Shown: positions 1 through 7,845 of the stretch, piece by piece
Layout: each line of letters opens with the position of its first letter
Position numbering within the stretch: the first letter of the stretch is position 1
DNA from: JAQUGA01 sp964521105
GTDB lineage: Bacteria; Bacteroidota; Bacteroidia; Bacteroidales; WCHB1-69
NCBI GenBank assembly: GCA_964521105.1
Contig: CAZFPO010000021.1
Span: forward strand, 1-35,567
DNA: 35,567 bases
Direction: 5' to 3'
Program-made: the position numbers and the translations under genes
Notes under the pieces: model-generated
Told to the model about the DNA's origin: nothing
The model's database searches: none
Seen by the model: the letters and a program-made list of their open reading frames with translations, nothing else

Positions 1-512
1 ATGCACCTGAGTTTCCGGCGGATATCGGCATACAAGATACGTGTGTCAATATAGCTTCGCCAGTGGTGCTTGGCGGTTTACCAAAAGAGGAGTATTTGTA
101 TTGGTGGTACGATAGCCACGATAGCTTAATTAGCCGCCAAAGCAGTATTACGGTTTATCCTACACAGGATACAAGTTTTGTGTTAGTACAAAAGGATTTT
201 AAATTTGATGAAACTCGAGATAGCATTCATATAAAGGTTGGCAATTGCTCCGATTTTAGTAGCTATGATTTTGCCATTTATCCCAATCCAAATTATGGCG
301 ATTTTCAGGTGCGGTTTACCACCGCCGTTCCCGAAGGAGCTGTGTTGGAGTTGTACGATTTGTTGGGTCGTAAATTAGCAGAATACCCACTTTCGGGCAG
401 TGGCAATATTGCAAATATCAATGGCATTGAAGTCGCATCGGCAATTTATTACGCCACGGTTGTGGTGCCAAATAGTTTTAGAAAAAGTGTGAAAATGGTG
501 ATAATGAAGTGA
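1..512 (+). CDS. C-terminal part of a T9SS-secreted protein (5' end outside window)
   Basis: The frame is open to the left edge (first whole codon at 3), so this is the 3' end of a longer gene; the GTG at 63 is internal. The last ~80 residues form a type A T9SS sorting domain: a YPNPN motif, then short beta strands with an LYDLLGRK-like segment, and a basic terminus ending VKMVIMK. In Bacteroidota this domain directs export through the outer membrane and attachment to the cell surface, and is then removed. The part before it (YLYWWYDSHD, SSITVYPTQDTSFVLVQKD) looks like a beta-sandwich repeat of a large surface or adhesin-like protein, but I cannot name a family. It ends in TGA, which shows that TGA is a normal stop codon in this genome. 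Confidence 0.85.
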   Translation, partial: APEFPADIGIQDTCVNIASPVVLGGLPKEEYLYWWYDSHDSLISRQSSITVYPTQDTSFVLVQKDFKFDETRDSIHIKVGNCSDFSSYDFAIYPNPNYGDFQVRFTTAVPEGAVLELYDLLGRKLAEYPLSGSGNIANINGIEVASAIYYATVVVPNSFRKSVKMVIMK

Positions 513-513
513 T

Positions 514-646
514 GTGATAATGATTCAATGTGCTGATTTGAAAATTCACGGAGGTTGAGGCTCTCGAAACCGTAGTGAAGATTTGAAAATGTGCTAATGA
601 TTCAATGTGCTAATGTACTAAAGTGCTAATTTGAAGATTTGAAAAT
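514..646. repeat. Octamer (8-bp period) repeat tract between genes
   Basis: The spacer divides into consecutive 8-mers of a few related words: gtgataat, gattcaat, gtgctgat, ttgaaaat (514-545), then a 29-bp interruption with an imperfect palindrome (GGTT...AACC, about 546-574), then gtgaagat, ttgaaaat, gtgctaat, gattcaat, gtgctaat, gtactaaa, gtgctaat, ttgaagat, ttgaaaat (575-646). There is no coding potential. The tract starts two bases after the stop of the upstream gene. Function unknown. Confidence 0.75.
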
Positions 647-736
647 TTATTTTGTTTCAGGTTTAATGTTCCTGTTTATTAATGTCCGAAATTTCGTTTA
701 AGTGTTATTTAGACTTTTTTGATGATGAAAAATATG

Positions 737-744
737 TATTTTTG
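737..744 (+). promoter_or_regulatory. -7 promoter element of trxB
   Basis: TATTTTTG matches the Bacteroidota TAnnTTTG element and lies 18 bp before the ATG at 763. It falls inside the longer possible reading frame beginning at 682, which argues for the 763 start and a short leader. Confidence 0.6.
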
Positions 745-762
745 CAAAAAAAAATACAAAAA

Positions 763-1704
763 ATGGAAAAAGTTAAAACCTTGATTATTGGATCTGGTCC
801 AGCTGGTTACACTGCTGCAATTTATGCTGCAAGAGCAGACTTAAAACCTGTATTGTACGAAGGAATGCAACCTGGTGGACAACTTACGATTACTACCGAA
901 GTTGAAAATTTCCCCGGTTATCCGGAGGGAAAACAGGGTCCAGAAATTATGGAAGATATAAAAAATCAAGCTTTGCGTTTTGGTACCGACATTCGTTTTG
1001 GAGTTATTGATAAAGTCGATTTTACAAAACGTCCGTTTGTTTGTATTGCTGATGACGGAACTGAAATTGAAGCTGAAGTAGTGATAATTTCCACTGGAGC
1101 TACCGCTCGTTGGTTGGGATTAGAATCCGAAAAAGAGTATAATGGCTATGGGGTATCCGCCTGTGCTACTTGCGATGGATTTTTCTACCGAGGTAAAGTT
1201 GTGGCAGTTATAGGAGGAGGAGATACTGCCTTAGAAGAGGCTCATTATCTTTCAAAGTTATGTAAAAAAGTTTATTTAATTCATCGTCGTGATGAGTTTA
1301 GAGCTTCCAAAGCTATGCAAAACAGAATTTTTAGTACACCAAATGTAGAGTTGGTTTTAAATAGTATTCCACGAGAAATTATTGGTGAAACAAAAGGTTT
1401 TGGAAAATCGGTAAACGGAATTATAGTCGAAGATTCTCAAAACCACACGTTGAAAACAATTCCTGTAGATGGTGTTTTTATCGCTATTGGTCATTCTCCA
1501 AATACTGAAATTTTCAAAGGTCAAATTGAACTAGATGCACACGGATACATACTAACCAAGCCTGGAACTTCGCTCACGAACGTTCCGGGAGTTTTTGCTG
1601 CTGGAGACGTTCAAGATTCTCGCTACCGTCAAGCAATCACTGCAGCTGGTAGCGGATGTATGGCGGCTATTGATGCTGAGCGTTTTTTAGCGGAACAGCA
1701 ATAG
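763..1704 (+). CDS. trxB: Thioredoxin-disulfide reductase
   Basis: A 313-residue FAD/NADPH enzyme that reduces thioredoxin, keeping cytosolic thiols reduced. The FAD-binding GSGPAG motif is at residues 10-15, the redox-active CATC at 134-137, the NADPH-binding GGGDTA at 151-156, and the FAD-contact segment GDVQDSRYRQ followed by ITAAGSG near the C-terminus. Length is normal for bacterial TrxB. The frame is open upstream to 682, but residues before the MEKVKT start match no TrxB N-terminus and a -7 promoter lies inside them, so I start at 763. It appears monocistronic: octamer repeats precede it and a gene-poor repeat region follows. Confidence 0.95.
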   Translation: MEKVKTLIIGSGPAGYTAAIYAARADLKPVLYEGMQPGGQLTITTEVENFPGYPEGKQGPEIMEDIKNQALRFGTDIRFGVIDKVDFTKRPFVCIADDGTEIEAEVVIISTGATARWLGLESEKEYNGYGVSACATCDGFFYRGKVVAVIGGGDTALEEAHYLSKLCKKVYLIHRRDEFRASKAMQNRIFSTPNVELVLNSIPREIIGETKGFGKSVNGIIVEDSQNHTLKTIPVDGVFIAIGHSPNTEIFKGQIELDAHGYILTKPGTSLTNVPGVFAAGDVQDSRYRQAITAAGSGCMAAIDAERFLAEQQ

Positions 1705-1717
1705 TAAATTTTGTAGC

Positions 1718-1888
1718 TTGAAAAATTGTGTAAAATTCATATTTTTATTTGTTTTATTCGGTTTAAGTTCTTGTAAACCAAGCCTCGGGGATTTATGGGA
1801 AAAGAATTCACCAAAAGGTGAAGCTATTCGCAAACAGATTAAAGATTTGTGCCTCCTAACTTCAATAACATTTCACTCATTTCGGTGA
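1718..1888 (+). pseudogene. Stump of a lipoprotein gene running into a repeat
   Basis: From a TTG at 1718 the frame reads a signal peptide with a hydrophobic core and an LSSC lipobox (Cys at residue 19), then about 25 polar residues (KPSLGDLWEKNSPKG and on). At about 1845 the sequence becomes the first 240-bp repeat unit, and the frame stops at 1886-1888 inside it. No ATG start is available. It looks like the 5' end of a lipoprotein gene whose remainder was replaced by repeat DNA; a tiny lipoprotein is possible but less likely. Confidence 0.45.
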
Positions 1889-1985
1889 ATTAAGTTTTAT
1901 AAATAACAGATTATGTAATGTTTATGAAATAATTTGAGAAAAGTTTTCGAAGTTATGAGGGATTTTATCTAAAAAGGATAGGCTT

Positions 1986-2052
1986 TATATTTGTTGTAGT
2001 CCGAAGTCGGAGACTTCGGACAGCGGTATTACATCAAAGAAATTTTATGTAA
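1986..2052 (+). promoter_or_regulatory. Promoter-like element plus hairpins in repeat unit 1
   Basis: TATATTTG (1986-1993) fits the -7 consensus. It is followed at 1999-2021 by a perfect 10-bp stem, GTCCGAAGTC and GACTTCGGAC, with loop GGA. A second weaker hairpin pairs TTACAT (2029-2034) with ATGTAA (2047-2052). A transcript starting about 7 nt after the element would begin at the stem, so a small structured RNA is possible. No -33 element is obvious. Confidence 0.4.
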
Positions 2053-2225
2053 ATGGAAGGTGGTTACACAAAAAAATAGATAGTATTAATGCCACCTGAC
2101 ATCAATAATAATTCGCTCGTTGCGGCGAATTATGTTTTCTAAATAATAGATTCTGTAATGCTTATGAAATAATTTGAAAAAAAATTTCGAAGTTATGAGG
2201 GATTTTAACTAAAAAGGATAGGCTT

Positions 2226-2292
2226 TATATTTGTTGTAGTCCGAAGTCGGAGACTTCGGACAGCGGTATTACAACAAAGAAATTTTATGTAA
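2226..2292 (+). promoter_or_regulatory. Promoter-like element plus hairpins in repeat unit 2
   Basis: Same arrangement as unit 1, shifted by 240 bp: TATATTTG at 2226-2233 and the identical 10-bp stem at 2239-2261. The weaker second hairpin has one mismatch (TTACAA against ATGTAA). Confidence 0.4.
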
Positions 2293-2490
2293 ATGGAAGG
2301 TGGTTATATTAATAAGTACAGAATATTTGTGCCTCCTAACTTCAGTAACTATTAACTCATTTAAATAATTTAAGTTTTCTATAAATAGATAATGTAATGT
2401 TTATGAAATATTTTGAGAAAAGTTTTCGAAGTTAGGAATAGCTAATTTTTATATACTTATCGGACAATAGTGAAAAAAAACACAAATATC

Positions 2491-2530
2491 TACCATTAAT
2501 AATGAAAAATATCTTACATTTGTAATGGTA
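2491..2530. promoter_or_regulatory. -7 element flanked by inverted repeat, ATPase promoter
   Basis: TACATTTG at 2515-2522 fits TAnnTTTG, 21 bp before the ATG at 2543. A perfect 8-bp inverted repeat, TACCATTA (2491-2498) and TAATGGTA (2523-2530), brackets it. The second arm would sit at the transcription start, so this could be an operator. Confidence 0.5.
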
Positions 2531-2542
2531 AAAACATAAAAT

Positions 2543-3754
2543 ATGATTACAAAACAAATATTTTCTAATATAATAGAAAGCCAACAAAATGTAATTAATG
2601 CAAAAAAAACAGGCATTGAACGGGAATTATTGTCCCAAATACCACAGGTAAGTGGCTTTGCAAGCATTATTACGGGATTAAGAAGGTGTGGGAAAAGTAC
2701 GCTTCAGTTACAAGTGAAAAAAAAGTTTTTTCCAAATGAAGGATTGTTTTTAAATTTTGAAGACCCTCGTTTGGCAGGTATGCTCATTGGCGATTTAGAT
2801 CGTTTATATTCCGAAATCATAGCACGGAAAACTAAGGTTTTATTTTTTGATGAAATACAAATAGTAGAAGGTTGGGAAATTTTTGTTAATCAACTTCTGC
2901 GAGAAGATTTTTTAATTTACATCACAGGTTCAAATGCTTCATTATTAAGCAAAGAATTGGGCACACATCTCACTGGTAGGCATTTTTCAACGGAGTTATT
3001 TCCCTTTTCGTATTTGGAATTTTTGCAATTCAAAAAATTAAAAGCTAGTGAAGAAACATTTAATGATTATGTCCAAAAAGGAGGAATGCCTGACTACCTT
3101 CGGACTAATTACAACAAGTATTTGAATGATTTATTAGACGATATTCTAATCAGAGATATTGCCATTAGACACAATATTCGAGATGTAAATTCTTTGCGAC
3201 AATTAACTATTTATTTAATGTCAAATATTGGTAATTTAGCCTCAGCCAATAAGTTAAAAGGAATGTTTGGCATTAAATCAAGTACAACTATACTAGATTA
3301 CTTTTCGTTTTTACAAGATGCTTACTTGATAGAGTTCGTCCCTTTATTTGACTATTCCTTAAAAAAACAGATTAGAAACCCACAAAAAATTTATGTTTTA
3401 GATTTAGGTATTTATCATCAAAATAAAATCATTTTTTCTCCTAATGAAGGGCATATTTTAGAAAATGTAGTTTATCTGCATTTAAGAAGGTTGGGTAAAG
3501 AAGTTTTCTATTTTCAAGGTAAAGGCGAATGTGATTTTGTTGCCACTAATAAAGGAATAGTAAATGAATTATACCAAGTATGTTCAGAAATTAATGCTCT
3601 TAATATAGAAAGAGAAGTAAATGGTTTGTTTGAAGCAATGGACTTTTTAAATAAAGAAGTTGCATATATTATTACACAAAATCAAACTGATACTTTTAAA
3701 AAAGATAAATTAACTATCAAAGCAATACCTGCTTGGCAATGGATAAATGAATAA
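2543..3754 (+). CDS. AAA-type ATPase with C-terminal DUF4143 domain
   Basis: A 403-residue protein with an N-terminal P-loop ATPase: Walker A GLRRCGKS at 45-52, Walker B FFDE at 101-104, sensor-like TGSN at 128-131. The C-terminal third is DUF4143-like, with the YFQGKGECDFV segment near residue 323. These ATPases are abundant in Bacteroidota and are often recently transferred; their function is not established. The DUF4143 fold resembles PD-(D/E)xK nucleases, but here the position of the E-x-K pair reads QVC, so nuclease activity is unlikely. It has its own promoter bracketed by an inverted repeat, lies directly after the 240-bp repeats, and converges on the helicase gene. It is a paralogue of the ATPase at 24773-25912. 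Confidence 0.85.
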   Translation: MITKQIFSNIIESQQNVINAKKTGIERELLSQIPQVSGFASIITGLRRCGKSTLQLQVKKKFFPNEGLFLNFEDPRLAGMLIGDLDRLYSEIIARKTKVLFFDEIQIVEGWEIFVNQLLREDFLIYITGSNASLLSKELGTHLTGRHFSTELFPFSYLEFLQFKKLKASEETFNDYVQKGGMPDYLRTNYNKYLNDLLDDILIRDIAIRHNIRDVNSLRQLTIYLMSNIGNLASANKLKGMFGIKSSTTILDYFSFLQDAYLIEFVPLFDYSLKKQIRNPQKIYVLDLGIYHQNKIIFSPNEGHILENVVYLHLRRLGKEVFYFQGKGECDFVATNKGIVNELYQVCSEINALNIEREVNGLFEAMDFLNKEVAYIITQNQTDTFKKDKLTIKAIPAWQWINE

Positions 3755-3775
3755 ATTTAACAGTATTTATTTTTT
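3750..3775. terminator. Weak AT-only hairpin between convergent genes
   Basis: AATAAAT (3750-3756) pairs with ATTTATT (3765-3771), followed by more T on the + strand. It overlaps the stop of the ATPase gene. The stem has no GC pair, so termination activity is doubtful. Confidence 0.3.
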
Positions 3776-5071
3776 CCAGCCTTTAGCAATAAATTTTTTC
3801 TCTTTCGGACGCAAGTTTTTTTTGCCAGCATTTACTTTTGCTTTCGAAGGAGCTGCTTTTTTTGCTTTCACTGGTTTTTCGTTTAGGTAGGGTATGTCGA
3901 AAAGTGGAGTAACTCTTTCGTCTAAAGTTACGATATTTGAAATTGGAACTTCTTTCGGAAAATCGCGAAGGTCAATTAGTTTTTTCATCAACTCTTCAAT
4001 TTGGTCAAGATAAATTCCTTCACGCTCACTGATAAAAGTGATTGCAGTACCAGGTTTGTCGGCTCTTCCAGTACGACCTATTCGGTGAATGTAATCACCA
4101 GGTTCAGCAGGTGTGTCAAAATTTATTACATGGGTGATATTTTGAATGTCAATACCTCGTGCTACTACATCCGTTGCAATTAATACTCTAAAAGTACCAT
4201 CTTGAAATGATTTTACTGCATTAAACCTTTGATTTTGGGATTTATTGGAATGGATTATTGATATATCGTTTGGAAATAATTTGTCAAAATGATTGAAAAT
4301 TTGGTCAGCCAATTTTTTAGTTGAAATAAAGACTAAAACTTTGTTCATATCTTCCGAATTTTTCAAAAGGTATTCTAACATATTTAGCTTTGTGTTGAAA
4401 TTTGCAACTGGATATCCAATTTGAATTATTTGGTCTAAAGGTGTTCCATGTGGGGCAATGGTAATTATTTCTGGTTGATAGAAGAAATGTTTAATAACTT
4501 CTTCAATTTCAGGTAAAAGTGTTGCCGAAAACATGAGATTTTGACGTTTTGGCGGCAAGGTTTCCATTATCGCGGTAAGCTGTGGGCGAAATCCTAGATT
4601 AAACATTTCATCTACTTCGTCAATGATGAATTTTTGAACTTCTTTCATCCTCAAAACACCACTCATAATTAAATCATATAGTCTACCTGCTGTCGCTACT
4701 AGAATATCACTGCCATCATAAACATTTTGTTTTTGAGTTTTAATATTTGTTCCACCATAAATTCCAACCGTTCGAATACTTAAATAAGGAGTAATTTTTT
4801 TTACTTCATTCACCACTTGTATTACAAGTTCACGAGTAGGAACTACAATAACTACACGTGGTTGTCGTTGGTCGGAATAGAGGAGTTGCTGCAAAATTGG
4901 TAAAAGGTATGCAATGGTTTTACCAGTACCAGTTTGTGCAATTCCAACAACATCTTTTCCAGCTAAAATAAGCGGATAGGTTTTTATCTGAATCGGAGTA
5001 GCCTCTTCAAATTCCAATTCCTGTAAAGCAGATAATAGTGTTTTTTTTAATTTAAAATCTTCGAAATTCAC
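3767..5071 (-). CDS. DEAD-box ATP-dependent RNA helicase
   Basis: A 434-residue superfamily 2 helicase that remodels RNA, for example in ribosome assembly or mRNA decay. Motifs in order: Q motif ATPIQ, Walker A AQTGTGKT (45-52), PTREL, GG, box II as DEVD rather than DEAD (151-154), SAT (182-184), ARGIDIQN and HRIGRTGR. The C-terminal ~40 residues are Lys-rich (KAKKAAPSK, KKNLRPKEKK), a likely RNA-binding tail. I start at the GTG at 5071 (MNFEDFKLKK), the usual N-terminus of the family; the longer frame from 5107 runs through the TATCTTTG promoter. RhlE-like by layout, but I do not assign a symbol. Confidence 0.92.
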   Translation of the reverse strand: MNFEDFKLKKTLLSALQELEFEEATPIQIKTYPLILAGKDVVGIAQTGTGKTIAYLLPILQQLLYSDQRQPRVVIVVPTRELVIQVVNEVKKITPYLSIRTVGIYGGTNIKTQKQNVYDGSDILVATAGRLYDLIMSGVLRMKEVQKFIIDEVDEMFNLGFRPQLTAIMETLPPKRQNLMFSATLLPEIEEVIKHFFYQPEIITIAPHGTPLDQIIQIGYPVANFNTKLNMLEYLLKNSEDMNKVLVFISTKKLADQIFNHFDKLFPNDISIIHSNKSQNQRFNAVKSFQDGTFRVLIATDVVARGIDIQNITHVINFDTPAEPGDYIHRIGRTGRADKPGTAITFISEREGIYLDQIEELMKKLIDLRDFPKEVPISNIVTLDERVTPLFDIPYLNEKPVKAKKAAPSKAKVNAGKKNLRPKEKKFIAKGWKK

Positions 5072-5096
5072 TGATTGTGTTTTTATTAATTCGATG

Positions 5097-5104
5097 CAAA
5101 GATA
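5097..5104 (-). promoter_or_regulatory. -7 promoter element of the helicase gene
   Basis: TATCTTTG on the minus strand, 26 bp before the GTG at 5071. It overlaps the upstream ATG at 5107, which excludes that codon as the start. Confidence 0.6.
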
Positions 5105-5246
5105 CACTTTTTGAGCGAAAACTAGCCGTTGTTTTATGAATCAAATTTTTCCAAATCACCTAAGATTACGTTGACTAATTCAATAAAAAATTCACTATTA
5201 ACTTTCTACACTAGCAATTAAATTTGTTATTTTGCAAAAAAAAAGC

Positions 5247-6668
5247 ATGGTTTTTAGCAGTATATTATTTCTTTTTATCTTCTTACCCATATTTATTGTT
5301 TTATACAATATCTCTGGCGAAAAGTTAAAAAACTACACTTTACTTGCTGCCAGTATAATCTTTTAAGCGTGGGGAGCACCAATTTTTATTTTTGTTTTAT
5401 TCCTTTCAATGTTGATTAATTTTCACATTGTTAAACACTTTAACCATATTCAAAAAAACAAAAAAATCTTGCTGATTATCGCCATATTTAGCGATTTGGG
5501 AATGTTAGCTTATTTTAAATACTCGAACTTTTTCATCGACAATTTTAATGTTTTTTTAAATGCTCTAAATATCGACACGATATCTTGGGTAAAGGTAGCA
5601 TTACCCGTTGGAATCTCATTTTTCTCTTTTCAATCCTTAACCTACACCATTGATGTTTATCGAAAAACACATGCACCTTTACAAAAGCTCACCGACTACA
5701 TGCTCTATATTTTAATGTTTTCACAATTAATTGCGGGTCCAATTGTTCGATTTAGTATGGTGGCAAACGAAATTGTAGATCGTAAAAAAAATGAAACGAT
5801 TGAAAATAAATTGACTGGATTTTATCGTTTTTCGATTGGTTTGGCAAAAAAAGTTCTAATCGCGAATGTTTTAGGGGAACAAGTTGACAAAATATATGCT
5901 TTGCCCCTGTCCGAAATTGATTCAACCCTAGCCTGGATTGCAATTATTGCGTATTCCTTTCAGATTTATTTTGATTTTAGTGGCTATTCAGACATGGCTA
6001 TTGGATTAGGGAAGATGATTGGATTCAACTTTCCCGAAAATTTCAACAATCCGTATATTTCAAAAAACATCACCGAATTTTGGCGACGTTGGCATATGAC
6101 CTTAGGTGCATGGATGAAAGATTACCTATACATTCCTTTGGGCGGTAATCACGTGAAAACAAAAAATCGACTTTTCTTCAATTTAATCGTTGTTTTTTTA
6201 CTTTCGGGATTGTGGCATGGCGCTGCATGGAACTTTGTTCTTTGGGGTGCTTGGCATGGGTTGTTTTTAATTTTAGACCGAATTATTCCTATACAAAAAA
6301 TGAAATGGGTTGGAAATATTGCTAAAATTATGCTGACTTATTTAATTGTCATCATTGGCTGGGTCTTTTTCAGAATCGAACATATTGCCGATTCAATCTT
6401 TTATTTAAAACAGATGTTTAGTTTTAATTATTTTACTCCACTATCCTTCTTTAATGTCGAATTTTATACAATTCTTTTTATTGCTGTTCTCTTTTCGTTT
6501 ATCACATTTAATAAGTATGGACGAAAAATTGAAACATTGACCTTTTATTCATCCTACAACACCTTTGGGCATTTATTTATGTTTGCACTTTCGCTCATAC
6601 TTTTTTTAATTTCAGCCGCATACATTACATCCTTCGGATTCAATCCTTTTATTTATTACCGATTTTAA
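5247..6668 (+). pseudogene. MBOAT-family O-acyltransferase (AlgI-like), interrupted by in-frame TAA
   Basis: Translation from the ATG at 5247 gives the normal MBOAT N-terminus (MVFSSILFLFIFLPIF), but codon 40 (5364-5366) is TAA within what reads ASIIF-stop-AWGAP; relatives have Tyr there (FYAWG), so a single TAT/TAC to TAA change explains it. The same frame then runs to 6668 without further damage. The rest has many membrane spans and the family signatures FWRRWHMTLGAWMKDYLYIP and LWHGAAWN, the His near residue 324 being the probable catalytic one. It should move acyl (often acetyl) groups across the inner membrane onto polysaccharide, with the AlgX-like gene 10 bp downstream. Reinitiation at the ATG at 5409 would lose the first 54 residues. 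A true nonsense mutation or a sequencing error are both possible. Confidence 0.85.
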
Positions 6669-6678
6669 TAGGAAAAAC

Positions 6679-7812
6679 ATGAACAAGAAATATATTTTAA
6701 AAAGTCTTTTTTTTCTGCTCCTCTGCTTTCTTTTTATTCCTCTATTTCAAATGATTACAGATGTTAAGGAGGTAAAACCACTGAAAGGAGATGTTGAATT
6801 GTCGCTCAAACCAAAATTCACATTTAACAACTGGTTTAGTGGCGTTTATCAAGATTCATCCAATTCCTATTTTAACGAGAATATTGGATTCAGACCTTGG
6901 CTTGTGAAACTCAGGAATCAAATCTTGTATACTGTGTTCGACATCATGAATGCAAAAGATGTAGTTCGAGGTAAAGAAAATTATTTGTACGAGATAAACT
7001 ATATTAAAGCTTACAATGGAGACGATTTCATTGGATTAGATTCCATCGATTTTAAGGTGAAACAGATAAAATATTTGCAAGATAAACTCGATAGCATGGG
7101 AAAAACCCTTATTGTATACTTAGCTCCGGGCAAAGGTTCGTTTTATCCTGAATATTTTCCGATTGAATATACTAAGCCCATCACCAATCAAACAAATTAT
7201 AAACAATATTCCAAAAGCCTAAAATTAAATAATGTAAACACAATCGATTGCAATGATTGGTTTCTTTCGATAAAAGATACTTGTAAATGCATGTTGTATC
7301 CTAAATACGGCATTCATTGGAGTTATTATGGAATGGTTAAAGCCGCAGATAGTTTGATAAAATACATTGAACAAAAAAGAAACATTCGAATGCCTCAAAT
7401 AGAGATTACAAATATTGAAAAATCCACTCGAATACAGCCTGGAGATTACGATATTGCTGATGGGCTAAACTTACTCTTTCAATTAAATTCAGAAACAATG
7501 TGTTATCCTAAAATCAAGTGGGTTTCAGATAAAGGAACAACAAAACCCAAAGTGATTGTAATTGGCGATAGCTTTTATTGGAGCATGTATGATATGGGGA
7601 TTTGCACCAATTCGTTTAGTTTAGGAGGATTTTGGTATTACAACAATGAAATTTATCCCGAAAGTCATGATAAAAAGCTCACTGTTAATCAAATTGATTT
7701 AAATAAAAAAAATGAAGAAACAGATGTTTTTATTCTAATGGTTACCGAAGCTAATTTATCAAAATTCAGTTGGGGATTTGTCGAAAAAGCAAAAAATGCC
7801 GAAGTGAAATAA
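6679..7812 (+). CDS. AlgX/AlgJ-like SGNH-type protein, polysaccharide acylation partner
   Basis: A 377-residue protein with an N-terminal membrane anchor (residues 8-25) and a periplasmic SGNH-like domain related to the AlgJ/AlgX and DHHW families. The catalytic-type GDSF is at 296-299 and the His-Trp motif appears as YGIHWSYYG at 210-218. AlgX and AlgJ have Asp two residues before this His; here it is Gly211, so the catalytic set may differ. It begins 10 bp after the MBOAT gene and is surely co-transcribed. Together such pairs acetylate exopolysaccharide or cell-wall glycans: the MBOAT passes the acyl group through the membrane and this partner attaches it. The last codons form part of the terminator stem. 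Confidence 0.8.
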   Translation: MNKKYILKSLFFLLLCFLFIPLFQMITDVKEVKPLKGDVELSLKPKFTFNNWFSGVYQDSSNSYFNENIGFRPWLVKLRNQILYTVFDIMNAKDVVRGKENYLYEINYIKAYNGDDFIGLDSIDFKVKQIKYLQDKLDSMGKTLIVYLAPGKGSFYPEYFPIEYTKPITNQTNYKQYSKSLKLNNVNTIDCNDWFLSIKDTCKCMLYPKYGIHWSYYGMVKAADSLIKYIEQKRNIRMPQIEITNIEKSTRIQPGDYDIADGLNLLFQLNSETMCYPKIKWVSDKGTTKPKVIVIGDSFYWSMYDMGICTNSFSLGGFWYYNNEIYPESHDKKLTVNQIDLNKKNEETDVFILMVTEANLSKFSWGFVEKAKNAEVK

Positions 7813-7831
7813 ATTCAACTTCGGCATTTTT
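7792..7831. terminator. Bidirectional intrinsic terminator overlapping a stop codon
   Basis: A perfect 14-bp inverted repeat, AAAAATGCCGAAGT (7792-7805) and ACTTCGGCATTTTT (7818-7831), with the stop codon of the AlgX-like gene (7810-7812) in the 12-nt loop. The A/T flanks let it serve the + operon and the convergent NifX-family gene. Confidence 0.8.
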
Positions 7832-7845
7832 ATTAATAATAATCT

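Larger units (their letters stand above)
1851..2437. repeat. Tandem 240-bp repeat, 2.4 copies
   Basis: Unit 1 is 1851-2090, unit 2 is 2091-2330 and a truncated unit 3 runs from 2331 to about 2437; the period is exactly 240 bp with no indels between units 1 and 2. The first ~110 bp of each unit starts GCC(T/A)CCT(A/G)AC and ends near GAAGTTA, giving an imperfect long inverted repeat (in unit 3 TCCTAACTTC pairs perfectly with GAAGTTAGGA). The remaining ~130 bp are almost identical between units 1 and 2. There is no open frame of note. With the lipoprotein stump this fills the gap between trxB and the ATPase gene at 2543. Confidence 0.9.

Noticed and set aside
682..762. N-terminal extension of thioredoxin reductase
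   Set aside because: It contains the -7 promoter element and does not resemble any TrxB N-terminus.
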